64,000 bases of DNA from Rhipidocladum racemiflorum (lineage: Eukaryota; Streptophyta; Magnoliopsida; Poales; Poaceae): the NCBI GenBank assembly GCA_036346355.1, contig CM070588.1, positions 16,787,914 through 16,851,913 on the forward strand, given 5' to 3'. Made by a program: the position numbers and the translations under genes. Below, in pieces: positions 21,800 to 32,366 of this stretch (positions within the stretch are counted from its first letter, which is position 1; each line of letters starts with the position of its first letter). The notes beneath the pieces are model-generated. The model was not told the DNA's origin, searched no databases, and worked only from the letters and a program-made list of their open reading frames with translations.

Positions 21800-24700
21800 C
21801 TGCATTTGTTTGCAAATGAATCGCATTAGTGGGAATAAATGAAGCACAGGGAAAAAAAGAAGATAAACTGTCATAAACCGAAAGGGGGAAAAGCAGTGGG
21901 TAAAAACATTTCAGGAAGAGCGAAGTTGAGGCACAAAATAGAATCATGGTGACAAGAATTCAAACACCAAAATGAATAAAAGACAACTTATGAGCTTGAT
22001 TGTAATTCTTTTTTACGATGGAATGTGTTACTGTTATCAATGTACAGAGTAGCAAGGTAATTAGCGTGTGCACGCACACATGCATCCTTCGTTGTGTGCC
22101 TGAACAGTAGTATGCCGCATAGAGCACCAGGTCCTCCATGCCTAGTCTAGATGGTCATGGCAGAATAACCCACGTTTTCAAACATGGCAAACTATGGGAT
22201 AGTGATTTAGCTGGGGCCACTACATCCAGTATTAAACTATGGTATTAATGAAATCCAACAAAACGTACTCCCTAGTAATCTAGTATCTATGTTACAAAAT
22301 AAGTAAGGATATATTAAATGTGCGGTGAAACTCTTTAAACTTCAACCACAAATAAATGTAAGTGTTTAGATTAACCATATGCCAAATGGTATCAATTTTT
22401 TTGTCAAAATATCTTTCGTAATCTTATATTTTCCATAATTTTTGCTGGCATTATATAAATTAGAGATCATGAAAAGTTAAAAAGAAGTCACTTTTTTTGT
22501 AAGAGAGAGTAAGACATAGGATATGCATGTAGGTCTCCTTAGAAGAGGATCAACGATAAAAATAACCTTTCTAGATGCTTCGACTCGTGCCATATATGAA
22601 ATTTAAGAGAAGGAAGCATTACCTGCAAGCAGTAATATGGTCTTCGAATAGCCATCTCATGTGACAACGAGCATTTGTATTCTTGCCACCAGTCAGATTT
22701 TTGCAGAAGCAGATATATGTATGGTGTAACCTCCTGCAGTTCCACGCATGAGGTCCATTGAGAAGGGCAAAAGAAAATAATTTAGTTCAAATTCTGGACC
22801 TGGAAGCATATAAGGTGTGGGTTGTGGTGCTTAATAAGATCTCCAAGAGCATCCATTCTTTTATGCAGTTCTATATCCTCCCGAAACCAGACACTGTATG
22901 TCATGACTTTGAAGGTCTTCTTACCCAAATGAGTCTCAAAATTTCCTGTGGGAAGATAGCCAGTTTGTAATGTGGCCATACCAAAACAGAAGCGCAAAAA
23001 AGCAGCTTGAAAGATGAAATGAACTTCTACCTTGTATAAGGAGATATGGAAACTACCAAGATTAACAATATGAAAACTACTGCAAATTTAAAATATAATA
23101 AGGCAAATATTATGTTGAAAAATTTTAGCTAATTAACTTGTAACTGAAAAAAAAGAGTGATTTGCAATAGAGGTTAGATCATACATGATTGCTCAAACAA
23201 TAAGTAGGGTGGAGCACTGAAGAAAGAATATTTGCATGAGCAAAGTCATTTAGTACAAGATAAATGACAGAATGAACCAGATGAACATTGCTTTGTGCCC
23301 ACTCCGGACTTCAATCACGAGTGACGTTTTGGACATCGACACGGTCCCCAAAATGCAACTTTGACCACTAACTTCCATTGTAATATATTTATAGAACATA
23401 ATACAGTTATAACCTTATGAAATTTACTTTGAGACAAATCACCTGCGGGCCAAGAGACAATCTCAGGTAGACAGTTTCTATGGGGCGTAGGCCTCCCAAA
23501 AGGTAACAAAGGCTACGTATATCATTTTCATGTGTCCAATCCAAATATTCATAAAGATATATAAAGCAAAAGTTTACAAAGTTTGGCCACACGTATGCCA
23601 AAATGTCACTCTTTTGTGACTAGCAGGAGTATCAAGAAAAGGGATAATTGATTATATGCGTTGCAGTTTGTTGCCACCCTTTAGATTGTAATACATTATC
23701 GCCATCCTTTACACTGACTCCTCAATTATATGCCACTTTTCGAATGTTTGAGCTTAATTCCTTCACTTGGAGTCTATTTGTGAGGCGAAAAGACAAAATT
23801 ACCCCTTCCTCTTCCTCTCCCTCCCTCCCTCTCTCCCTCTCCCTCCTCTCCCTCTCCCTCTATCAAGCATCGCCCATCCCCAACCTCATCCCCATTCGTC
23901 AACGATCTGCGATGTTGTTCTCCCTTCCTCATTGCACCGCCTCCGCCCCTCAACTCACCGTGTCACTTCCATCCCTCACCATGCGGCTCCTGCTACTAGT
24001 CATCCACTTACCATAGTTCTCATGGCGGTCCAACTAGCGGGGCAAGCCCGGAGTGCCAGGACGTCTAGGCGGTAATTAGACAATGAAAATAACGAGGGAG
24101 AGCAGCAACAGCAGACGAGGGAGAGGGAGAGCAGCCCATCCTCACTTGATTTGGATCCCTATATAAGAAAAATAAAAAGAAAAACCAAAGGTATAGATGG
24201 GCCGAATCATCCTATCCAACCCACCAATGCACCTTGGACTGAAAACCCTAAGTGCAGTCACCCCTCAGCGCAGACACTGTCCCCTCCATGCTCCCCTCCG
24301 CGCTTTGCTCTCCTCCTCGGTCCCCTCCTTGCTCCCCTCCGCGCCTCGCTCCCCGGAAGAGATCGCGGCGCCCCTATATGCTCCTCCCGCTCACCCTCTC
24401 CGACACAGCCACCGTGCCTAGCTCCCCTCCGCAATCTCCTCTCCGACCTGTGCCCACGGAAGTGGATGTCAGGGCTGAAGCGGACGGGAAAGGAGGCCAC
24501 CTTGAAGCGGACGACAAAAGGGCCCGGGCCGAGGCCAACCTACGACCAAAGGTTAGACCCCCTCTAGTCAAGGTGAGCTGCCCTAGCGTCCCCCTCCAGC
24601 CGCCGCAACAACTCGGCGTCACCTTCATCAATAATGTGCCTCTTACCCTTTCTCGTCGTATCCTCCGGCAACCTATCACCTTCATCAATGTGCTATCACA

Positions 24701-27700
24701 CCAGATTAGCACCAAGAAACAGATCATCATTCCTAGTAGCAACCATCATCCTCCCCGCCTCCCCAGTCACCGGAGTCGACACCGGCATCGTGGCGGGTCC
24801 CCTAACAAGCCCAATGACCAAGGGCGACTAGGTTGTCACAAGAGTCAACACCAGCATGAAACAATGACAGCGCCAATGCGCCATGCTTCTTCAACATCAC
24901 GGTGATGTTGAGGTGCTCACCCTTCTCGCATCTCTTTGGGGTGCCACTAACGAAGTAGTGCGCGACCGATTGGGGCCTTGTGGGCGATTGAGCTGGCCGT
25001 GCTGCAGTAGTTTTAGTTGAGAAGACGCCCGTTGGCTGCACGCGCTAGGTCTCCTTCTTCGAGCCCGACAGTGGGAGATATCTCTAGCTAGATCTTCTTT
25101 GTCGCAAGTTTGTCGTACTTGCTCCTTTTACTTGTGAATATTACTGTGATCGACAACGCAGAGGAAGAAAAAGTAGCGATGTGTAAAATCGTGTTTTCAC
25201 TTATCCAATAGCATCGATTTGAGCGAATTCAACTGAAACATTTGAAAAATGGCACATAATTGAGTTAATGTAAAAGGTGGCCGTGCTGCAATAGTTTTAG
25301 TCGAGAAGACGCCCGTTGGCCGCACGCGCTAGGTCTTCTTCGAACCCGACAGTGGGAGATATCTCGCTAGATCTTCTTTGTCGCAAGTTTGTCGTACTTG
25401 CTCCTTTTACTTGTGAATATTACTGTGATCGACAGCGCAGAGGAAGAAAAAGTAGCGAGGTGTAAAATCGTGTTTTCACTTCTCCAATAGCATCGATTTG
25501 AGAGAATTCAACTCAAACATTTGAAAAGTGGCACATAATTGAGTTAATGTAAAAGGTGGCACATAATTGAGTTAATGTAAAAGGTGGCAAATAATGTATA
25601 CAATATAAAGGGTGTCAGATCCTAGAGTGGCAATGAACTACATGGCATATAATCAATTATCCCTCGAGAGAAACTAGTACATTTATGCCAGAATTAGCAA
25701 CCATTGTAACACCTTAATACAATTGACACACCCGAAATTAGAGCAAACAAAGTCAATCCTTGTCGTACATCCATTTTACTTGGTGGCTCACCATGTACCA
25801 CAATTCCGCATTGAGGCCATAACACATGCGCGATGACTACCCATTTGCAGTTGTAATTAACATTATTAGTCGTCCCCGATTACTCCCAGATTGACTTTAC
25901 CACAACGTCTAGTTTGTTGTTCTCCCTCAACGAAACAGTTTGAGGGAAATCAAGAGCGTTGCAACTTCCATTCTCTCACTGGTAAGATGTCTGTGCGTTG
26001 AAACGGAGTACCAAAAGAGGGTTGTACATGTCATCAAAAGTGATCATAAACCGTACCATGAAAACACGAGCACTCTATTATGTGTCGCTATTTGTGTGTA
26101 AGGTAAAATTGATGTTCATGGTACGGTTTAACATTACATTTGATAACATGTATCACCCTCTTTTGGTACTCTGTTGCAATGCGTAAGCACCTTACTAGTA
26201 AAACTAAAAAAATCAGATTACTCGAATATAGCAAATGTTTGATTCTAAAAAATATATGTATATAACAATTGTCTTATAAAAAAAATCAACGCATCCCATT
26301 CCACTTAACATTACAAGTTACTACAACTATCAGAATTCAACGAAAATGAGAGCAGCAATGGAAAGCACTTAGCCAACCACATGCCGGAGCTGTCTTATAG
26401 CCATAGACAATAGAAAAAGACAAACTAAGCATATTCTCTCCACATAATCAGCAAAATAATCGGACTTCACGTCGACAGCATTCTAGTACTACAGAGTTTA
26501 AGCGCTATTATCATGAAGAACCTTGCAACCAATAGTCCAGGCCTTTGACTGGTACATGCGTTTGCACATGCTTGACTTGATAACTTTCTTTTTAGAGGAC
26601 GACTTGATAACTTGATTAATTTTCCAACATGGATAAGCATCATAATATTACTTGATTGCAAACAACAAAAAGGAAAATGTTTCCTCGTAAAAGAGTACCC
26701 CTGCTATACCATTTGCTGCCCTTCCTTTCAAAAGAACCAGACACAAACCATCTGTAGGCAATCAAGAAATTAGAACAGAAATCTAAATCTGATTTTTCTA
26801 TAATGCTTTATTATTAGATCTAGTGATCAGCCAGCTGACTGGTATGTACATGGAAAGGATCACGACCTGTTACAGTGGATCTTGTTATCCACCATGTGCT
26901 TAAGCCTACTGTTATGTGCTCGACTTCGAAGATTGTATTGATGAACAGGACGCCGGATGAATGGTTTCGGTTGACGTCGTACAGGCGTCGTGGCTGGGGG
27001 GAAATGCGCGGCAACGGGCTATGCCGTTGTTGCCGAGGTCCCATGTAATAGGCCCCAACGATTGAAGCCACTGAATGCCGAGGACGAAATCGACGATAGG
27101 TAGTGGTACTGTATAGCAATCTAAGCGGAAGTCAGTACCCCCGATGTGGCAGCCAAGCCACAACACTCGCCGCTGCTGCGGACCGTCTCGCCGTTGGCCA
27201 CCGCCACTCTAATGGGGAGGGGCGGTCGGGTGACCACCACGCCGGCACGCGCAAGGATGGCCTCCACAATGAAGTTTTGGGTCGAGCCGGAGTCGACCAT
27301 GGCCATGAAGTGGTGTCCAACGATGTGGAGCGGAACGCGCATCGTGCGGCCAGTGGTGATGCCTTTAAGTGCCAATAGCGAGATGGCCAAAACCGTCGCA
27401 TCCTCCTCGGCGTCGATCCGAACCGTGTTGTCAGCGAGCACTTCCAAACTGAAGATGTGCTGACACACGTGCCTAGGGACATACTTCTCGTCACAATTGT
27501 AACAGAGACCCAAGCGATGTCGCTCCTCCATCTGTGTGCGGGTGAGGCGTTTGATGAGTTTGGCGCCCTAAGCACCGTCGTCGCCGAACTGGGTGGCTCC
27601 AGCTCCGGCGGTGGTCGCAGACGGAGTGCCCGCACCGTGGCCCACGCCGATGGTCGTCGCGCCCACAACAGTTTTGTTGCCACCACCTCTGCCTTTCCCA

Positions 27701-30700
27701 GTGCTTGGTCGTAGTGGTGCTCGAGCGTCGGCCGGCTCTGGTTGTTGGAGGCGCTCATGGCCCCGGGCCAAGCTCATAGCCAAGGCCAAGGATTGCGGTG
27801 CAGCGAGATCAACCGCGATGGCAATCTTTTCCTTTAAGCCGGCTGTAAACATCGCCATTTTTTGATCTTGTCATAAGTTTGCACGGGGCAACAAGGTTTC
27901 AAACTCCTTCTGGTATTGTGCGACCGTGCCGATTTGACGAAGCTGCTTGATCTCCGCGAGATGGTTGCGACGGGTTGGTGGTCCGAAGCGAAGGTTGATG
28001 AGCTCCTTGAAGCGCGGCCATGTCGGCTCCCCATCTTCTTCTTGAAGCAAATACCACTATTGCGCTTCGCCGCGCATGTCGTAGGCTGCTGTCCCAACCT
28101 TCGCGATTTTCGACGTGTGCTGCCCCCGAAAAAATAGCTCGCAAGAATTGAGCCAGGGAAGCGAGTCGTTGGCGCCTTCGTAGAGGACGAACTCCCAACG
28201 CTGTGGTTTGGGGGACGGCCCTCGGCGGTGGCTAGAAGACCGCCACTTGTGCCCCCGTTATCGCAGCGGCTGGGTGGAACATAGGCCGTCTCCTCGGTGC
28301 CCTTCCCCTTGTCATCGGGTCCCCATGCCGTGCTGACGAGGTCGTCAACCTTGGCGATGCGGCTATCATGACAATCCAGGCGCGTGGTAATGGAGGCGAG
28401 TTGTGCCGACTGGCCGTCCTGGACCAACGAGATGTCTTCCAATTTGCGAAGAATCTCCGTGAATATGTCCTCGTTGGATCACTTACCGTCATTGTCGGAC
28501 ATCGTGGCGATAGTGACGGGCTCTGATACCAAGATGTTATGTGCTCGACTTCGAAGATTGTATTGATGAATGGGCCGCCGGATGAATGGTTTCGGTTGAC
28601 GTCGTACAGGCGCCGTGGCCGGAGGGGAAATGCGCGGCAGCAGGCTATGCCTTTGCTGCCGTGCGTGACAAAGGAAGAGAACGGTAGACAAATTTGGTAT
28701 GCAATATGAACTCTCTTACTTGCTCTCTTTATTGTCGTGCCTTGCTTATATAGCCTTAGGTTGATTCTAGTTATAGTAACTAACAATCAATTCATAACTA
28801 TATTTGGCAACATATCAATTCAAAACTATATTTGGTAAAGCATTCCTTATTCTTGAACGGCAGCTGCATGGGCAGGTTTGGTGCGGCGCGCATAGGCCGC
28901 ACCATCGAACTTGACACCTACAAGGTAGAACATCATGGCTCAAGTATTTCGTGTTAAATCTGTAAACAACTTCAGCTCATACTTTATCCAAGCCATCAAT
29001 ACATGCGAGATTAAAAACACCTGATAGACATAAATTGTATAAAAAGAATTAAAATGGTACTCTACGTAACATAGGCTTTTCATATCCGACAAGGAAAAAA
29101 ACACGCTGAGGCTATAATTTAATTTACCATAAAATGGCTACACCCATGAGTTCATCCTGAGAGCTCATCGTTAACACGCAAAAGATGATATAAGACCCAG
29201 TGGAATGGGGCCATTGGGGCACAAAAGGAAACCTCAGCACAAAGGCAAGCTTGGAGTTATACTGCAGCCACTCTTCAAGATACACAACATTCAGCCATCA
29301 TTTTGACTACAAGTTATATCTAACTATTTCAATAATTGATATGAAACACCTTTCATGTATATAGAAGTACCTGTTGAGCCATAACATTTAAACCATCACA
29401 AAAAGGAAATTGATATGCGATCCATGGAGGGAGATCAAAAAGCAAAAGGGGAGTAGAGGCTGACAAGGTGGGCCCGTACGCGGTGCCTGGAAGAGAACCA
29501 ACAGACGCGTTCGTGATGGGAGCAAGGTTCAAAATCCCGGCGAGATTTCAAAAATTTCGGCAGAGATTTCGAATCCCTCCAAGATTCTAAATCTCGGCTG
29601 GATAAAAAAAAAATTCAAAATGCTACAATACCCAAGCAAATCTCGGTGATTTCGGCCAAAATCTCGGTCATTTTGACCGGATTTCAATTTTTGTTGGCGG
29701 GATTTGATTGGATTTGGGGTCAAGACCATCGACAAAAAAATTCAAAAATGTTTGACATATTTTTGACCATTTTTCGATCAGTTCAATTTGAGGTGCATAT
29801 GTTGTGTGAAAATCGGTTTTGCATCTATTCTGAGTTTCAACTGTCCCTGACATAGAATCTCCATTGATCATCCTGATCAACCTCGATTCATTTGCAATAC
29901 AATTTATTAGTTCATTATGCTTTCCTTCTGTTTGTGATGAGTTAGTCCAAGTATCAGTGATTCAAAACTCGAAATCAAATTAGTTCAGCAGGAGAAGGCA
30001 AGAGATTAGAGCCAAAATACATGTTAATGATTGAATCAGAACTGTATAATTTCAAAGGCACAACAAGATTTCAGTCAAGTTGGTGCAATTTTTTAATTAT
30101 TGGAGAGTTTGAGAGTTAAGATTGATTTGATTATGTTTATATCCCCTGGTATGATATGATTGTGTGGCGGGGGCGCCGACGGTGGGAGCTCGAGGATGAA
30201 TAAGTTTTAACACAAACTCATCTGAATCGGTTTTCATTCCAAACCGATTGTAATAGGAATACAGGTCTGGGCCGGTTCTCTAGAGAACCGATTGTGATGT
30301 TGATGACTATCTGAGTCGGTTTTATATAGAAACTGATTGCAATATGTTGATTATTAGTGTAGGTTTCTAATAGAAAACCGATTGCAATATTGAAGTGTAT
30401 CAGTATCGGTTTTAAATAAAAACAGATTGTAATATGCTAGTATTAGTGTCGGTTTTAATTACAAACCGATTGCAATATGCTGATTATTAGTGTGGTTTCT
30501 AATAGAAAAGTGATTGCAATATTGAAGTGTATCAATGTCGGTTTTAAATAAAAACCGATTGTTATATCCTAGTATTAGTGTCGGTTTTAACTACAAACTG
30601 ATTGCAATATGCTGATTATTAGTGTCGGTTTTAATTAGAAATCGATTGCAATAGGGATGAGTATTAGTGTCGGTTGTAATTTAAAACCGATTGCAATATT

Positions 30701-32284
30701 TATACTATTAGTGTCGGTTTTACTTGAAAACCGATTGCAATATGTATTTTTAAGGGTTCTAAGCTTGGATAATAAAGCAGGTCAACGATAAATCTTTTTA
30801 AGTGTCCTGGGTTGGGACAACTAGACAATATATGGTGACTCCTAGTGCATTCTGAACTTAACCATAATGGGATACATACCATATCCCTAGAACAAATATG
30901 TACTGTCAATTTGAACAATGGCAATAAACTTCTGATGACATAATACAGAATAAACCTAAAAGCCCATTAGCGTCAAATGAATTAAACTTCATTTGTTACA
31001 TTTGAAAAATAAAAAAAACAAAACAAATATAAGGCTTTTACCATGACTTAGCACTATCATAATTTTTTAAAATTCTTCAAAAAAAATTATGTGTTTTCAA
31101 TCATTTTTTGGGAGTTTCAAGTTGACCGACATCTCGATAATTTAGGCCGAAATATCAGAAATCCCGGATGAAAAAAAAAACGGATTTGAAATTTAGTTTT
31201 TGGATTTCGTTCGAAATTTTGAGATCTCGCCTCCGAGATATATACCGAAAACGAAATTTAAAACCTTGGATGGGAGGCTAAGCTGGGTGAGGTGGTGAAC
31301 GGAGAAACTCCCTTTTATATTATTCCCTTACATTCAAGGATTCTAATTTAAATAATCTTATTTAGAAATATAAGGATTGTATGTAGATTTAAAAAGATTT
31401 TCTCTGTTATACTCCTATTTATTCGCTCAATCATATGTATTTATTTATTACCACAAACAAAGTATTATTCCTCATATTTCAAAACAAGTAAATGGGGTAT
31501 TTAAGTTATTTTTTCTGGTATCTTTCTCAATTTGATCGCAACATTAATTATTATGTAAAAATCAAAATACAACTTATATTTTTGAATGGATGAAGTAGCA
31601 GAGAAGAGATTAATTCACTCAACTTGTCATGCGCTATGAGATATGTCTGGCTGAAATATGTATGGCGTCAAAGCAATTTCGCCCCGCAAGCCAAACCATT
31701 AGTACAAACAAGTCTTTACCACCACACCCAGAAAAAATAAAAAACATAAAAACTCTAATCTTTCAAAAGAAATAGGGAACACAGGAAAGAGTGAAGATGG
31801 CGAGACTGCACCAAGCACAAGAACAAATAAAGCGCCTAGAAGCGATTTTTGGCACATTCAATTAAACAACACGAACAGAATAATCCAAATCTTTTGATCC
31901 GCGGATATACAAAACCCTAGACAAACCTTTCCTGGCGGCGGGCGCGCCATCCGCTCCGTCCACGCCCTCGCCCTCGCCGGCGCACACCTCGACGACGTCC
32001 GGCGACGCCTCGCGCTCCCTCTTCCTCGCAGGCCGCCGGACCGGGCGTGACCCTGCGGGGTCGTCCTCGGCTTCGACCTCCACGGGGCGCGCGGCGTCGC
32101 ATACGGTGCAGGAGCCGGAGACGCCGGGGTTGGAGAACGTGGACCGGTCGCAGCGCCTCGGCGGCTGCGCGCCGCAGGACTCGCAGAGGGACCCGGCAAT
32201 GTCGTTGCGGGCGCAGGTCCTGCACTCCCGCGCGCCCAGTGGAGACAGCGGCGGACTCGCCGGGGAGCGGGGAGGGGAGGACAT
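21203..32284 (-). CDS. TDP2: TDP2-like tyrosyl-DNA phosphodiesterase (four exons)
   Basis: TDP2 enzymes remove 5'-phosphotyrosyl adducts left by stalled topoisomerase II, acting in the nucleus with Mg2+. Coding exons on the minus strand are 31927-32284, 22800-22945, 22623-22733 and 21203-21799. They give 1212 nt, 403 residues plus stop, with intron phases 1, 0 and 0 and GT-AG borders at each. Residues 21-62 form two RanBP2-like zinc fingers, the second lacking one Cys (Ser48). The endonuclease/exonuclease/phosphatase domain spans about residues 130-398, with Glu169 in CFQEVTP, GDMNWDD (Asp288, Asn290) and SDH (His389). The first motif reads TYSVWF, Ser137 replacing the usual Asn. Intron 1 is 8981 bp and full of transposons; a hAT element lies 83 bp upstream of the ATG. 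The gene looks intact. The family call is strong; the effect of Ser137 is unknown. Confidence 0.88.
21800..22622 (-). other. TDP2-like intron 3
   Basis: This 823-bp intron is AT-rich. The stretch near 22263-22300 (ACGTACTCCCTAGTAATC) resembles the end of a decayed MITE, but no partner end was found. There are no other features. Confidence 0.65.
22623..22733 (-). CDS. TDP2: TDP2-like exon 3
   Basis: This 111-base, 37-codon exon is bounded by CTGCAG/GAG and TTGCAG/GTAATG. It begins with the metal-binding Glu in EVTPYIYLLLQKSDWW. Intron 2 before it is only 66 bp. Confidence 0.9.
22800..22945 (-). CDS. TDP2: TDP2-like exon 2: first catalytic motif
   Basis: The acceptor TTCCCACAG/GA and donor TTCCAG/GTCC bound 146 bases. 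It encodes the start of the phosphodiesterase fold, KVMTYSVWFRED, then LGDLIKHHNPHLICFQ. The Asn normally in TYN is Ser here (codon AGT). Confidence 0.88.
22946..23640 (-). other. TDP2-like intron 1, 3' end, transposon-poor part
   Basis: AT-rich intron DNA. The stretch at 23320-23460 (around GACACGGTCCCCAAAATGCAACTTTGACCA) resembles a dispersed grass intron repeat I have seen in cereal genes but cannot classify. Confidence 0.35.
23641..25663. mobile_element. Non-autonomous Mutator-like (Pack-MULE-like) element in TDP2 intron 1
   Basis: It starts GGGATAATTGATTATATGC and ends with the reverse complement; the inverted repeats extend about 110 bp with internal duplications. The flanks TCAAGAAAA (23632-23640) and TCGAGAGAA (25664-25672) agree at 7 of 9 positions, consistent with an aged 9-bp Mutator duplication. 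The interior at 23900-24950 is C-rich and has long open frames on both strands (for example 24252-24905, Pro/Ser/Arg-rich) but no recognised domain. It may hold captured gene pieces. No transposase is present. Confidence 0.72.
24995..25562. repeat. 284-bp tandem duplication inside the Pack-MULE-like element
   Basis: GGCCGTGCTGCARTAG starts copies at 24995 and 25279, and the copies stay aligned to about 25550 with few changes. A shorter 28-bp unit, CACATAATTGAGTTAATGTA plus AAAGGTGG, is repeated again at 25530-25590. Confidence 0.85.
25673..25994. other. Intron DNA with no feature recognised
   Basis: About 320 bp of moderately AT-rich intron 1 sequence between two MITE-like insertions. I see no coding or repeat structure in it. 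Confidence 0.5.
25995..26183. mobile_element. Foldback MITE in TDP2 intron 1
   Basis: GAGTACCAAAAGAGGG at 26006 is repeated inverted at 26158-26171, and the complementarity continues both outward and inward. The inner arms AAACCGTACCATGAA and TTCATGGTACGGTTT pair as well. The whole 190 bp can fold into one long hairpin. The target duplication is unclear, so the superfamily is not assigned. Confidence 0.75.
26184..26904. other. Intron DNA with no feature recognised
   Basis: About 720 bp of AT-rich intron 1 without coding potential or a repeat structure that I can identify. Confidence 0.5.
26910..27034 (-). repeat. Remnant of the 3' LTR fused to protease
   Basis: These 125 bp match the terminal part of the 28535-28916 LTR and end at the CCTAC duplication. 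The junction with the protease frame at about 27034 marks an internal deletion. Confidence 0.85.
27035..28510 (-). pseudogene. Gypsy gag-protease remnant
   Basis: Gag core pieces lie at 27568-28442 in two frames, including FTAGLKEKIAI and AMSLARGHERL. A zinc-knuckle variant starting CYNCDEKYVPRH lies near 27490. The aspartic protease, 27121-27531, has MVDSGSTQNFI with the catalytic DSG intact, and ends at LGIQWLQSLGPITWDL (27035-27090 in another frame). The frame then runs into LTR sequence. No RT follows. It has frameshifts and cannot make a full polyprotein. Confidence 0.82.
28519..28532 (-). other. Primer binding site of the truncated gypsy element
   Basis: The minus strand reads TTGGTATCAGAGCC two bases after the LTR end, fitting initiator tRNA-Met. 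Confidence 0.85.
28535..28916 (-). repeat. 5' LTR of the truncated gypsy element
   Basis: On the minus strand it runs from TGTCAAGTTC to GAGCACATAACA. The last 125 bp are repeated at 26910-27034. A TATATAAGC-type box is present on this strand near 28745. Confidence 0.88.
28922..29514. other. Intron DNA with no feature recognised
   Basis: AT-rich intron 1 sequence of about 590 bp. I see no genes or paired repeats in it. Confidence 0.5.
29523..31268. mobile_element. hAT-like element with 8-bp duplication in TDP2 intron 1
   Basis: It starts CAAGGTTCAAAAT and ends with ATTTAAAACCTTG. It is flanked by perfect GATGGGAG copies (29515-29522, 31269-31276). An 8-bp duplication points to hAT; the termini are not the common CAGGG or TAGGG type, so the superfamily is probable only. 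The 1746 bp encode no transposase. Subterminal sequence repeats AAATCTCGG/GAGATTT motifs on both sides, and a 44-bp tandem array fills the middle. Confidence 0.78.
30207..30755. repeat. 44-bp tandem array of self-complementary units (about 12 copies)
   Basis: Each unit has TCGGTTTT, a few A/T bases, AAAACCGATT and then GCAATAT. Starts recur about every 44 bp from 30219 to 30712. Three units together (about 30357-30490) are repeated at 30491-30623 with the same variant order, a 133-bp higher-order repeat. Confidence 0.9.
31277..31860. other. 5' part of TDP2-like intron 1, no insertions recognised
   Basis: AT-rich DNA following exon 1. No repeat or coding structure was seen. Confidence 0.5.
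31927..32284 (-). CDS. TDP2: TDP2-like exon 1: N-terminus and zinc fingers
   Basis: It starts at the ATG at 32284, in GC-rich DNA, and encodes 119 codons plus one base. The first zinc-finger-like cluster is C21, C24, C34, C37. The second is C45, S48, C59, C62, where a Cys is expected at 48. An acidic low-complexity linker follows. The donor AAAG/GTTTGT at 31926 was chosen because it gives phase 1, matching exon 2; the frame stays open past it to 31862, so an unspliced end is possible. Confidence 0.8.
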
Positions 32285-32366
32285 GGAGATGGAGGAGGAG
32301 GGTTTCTTTTTTTTATGGAAAAGAGGAGGGTTTCTTTTTTTTTCTATGGAAAAGAGGATGGTTTTG
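32285..32366 (-). promoter_or_regulatory. 5' flank/UTR of the TDP2-like gene
   Basis: This short stretch between the ATG and the hAT element contains a tandem duplication of about 27 bp, AGGGTTTCTTTTTTT with ATGGAAAAGAGG. No TATA box is visible in it, so the transcription start is probably within or beyond the hAT insertion. Confidence 0.45.

Larger units (their letters stand above)
26910..28916 (-). mobile_element. Truncated Ty3/gypsy element in TDP2 intron 1 (minus strand)
   Basis: CCTAC flanks both sides exactly (26905-26909 and 28917-28921). Read on the minus strand there is a 382-bp 5' LTR, a tRNA-Met-type primer site, gag, protease, and then directly 125 bp of the end of the 3' LTR. 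RT, RNase H, integrase and most of the 3' LTR are missing. It orients with, and lies inside, the host intron. The small LTR suggests a Reina-like lineage, which is inference. Confidence 0.88.

Noticed and set aside
23860..24080. Ser/Pro-rich proteins from the CT-rich tract
   Set aside because: Low-complexity CCCTCTC repeats read in two frames.
30207..30755. CRISPR array
   Set aside because: Adjacent units with no spacers, inside a plant transposon with its own target duplication.
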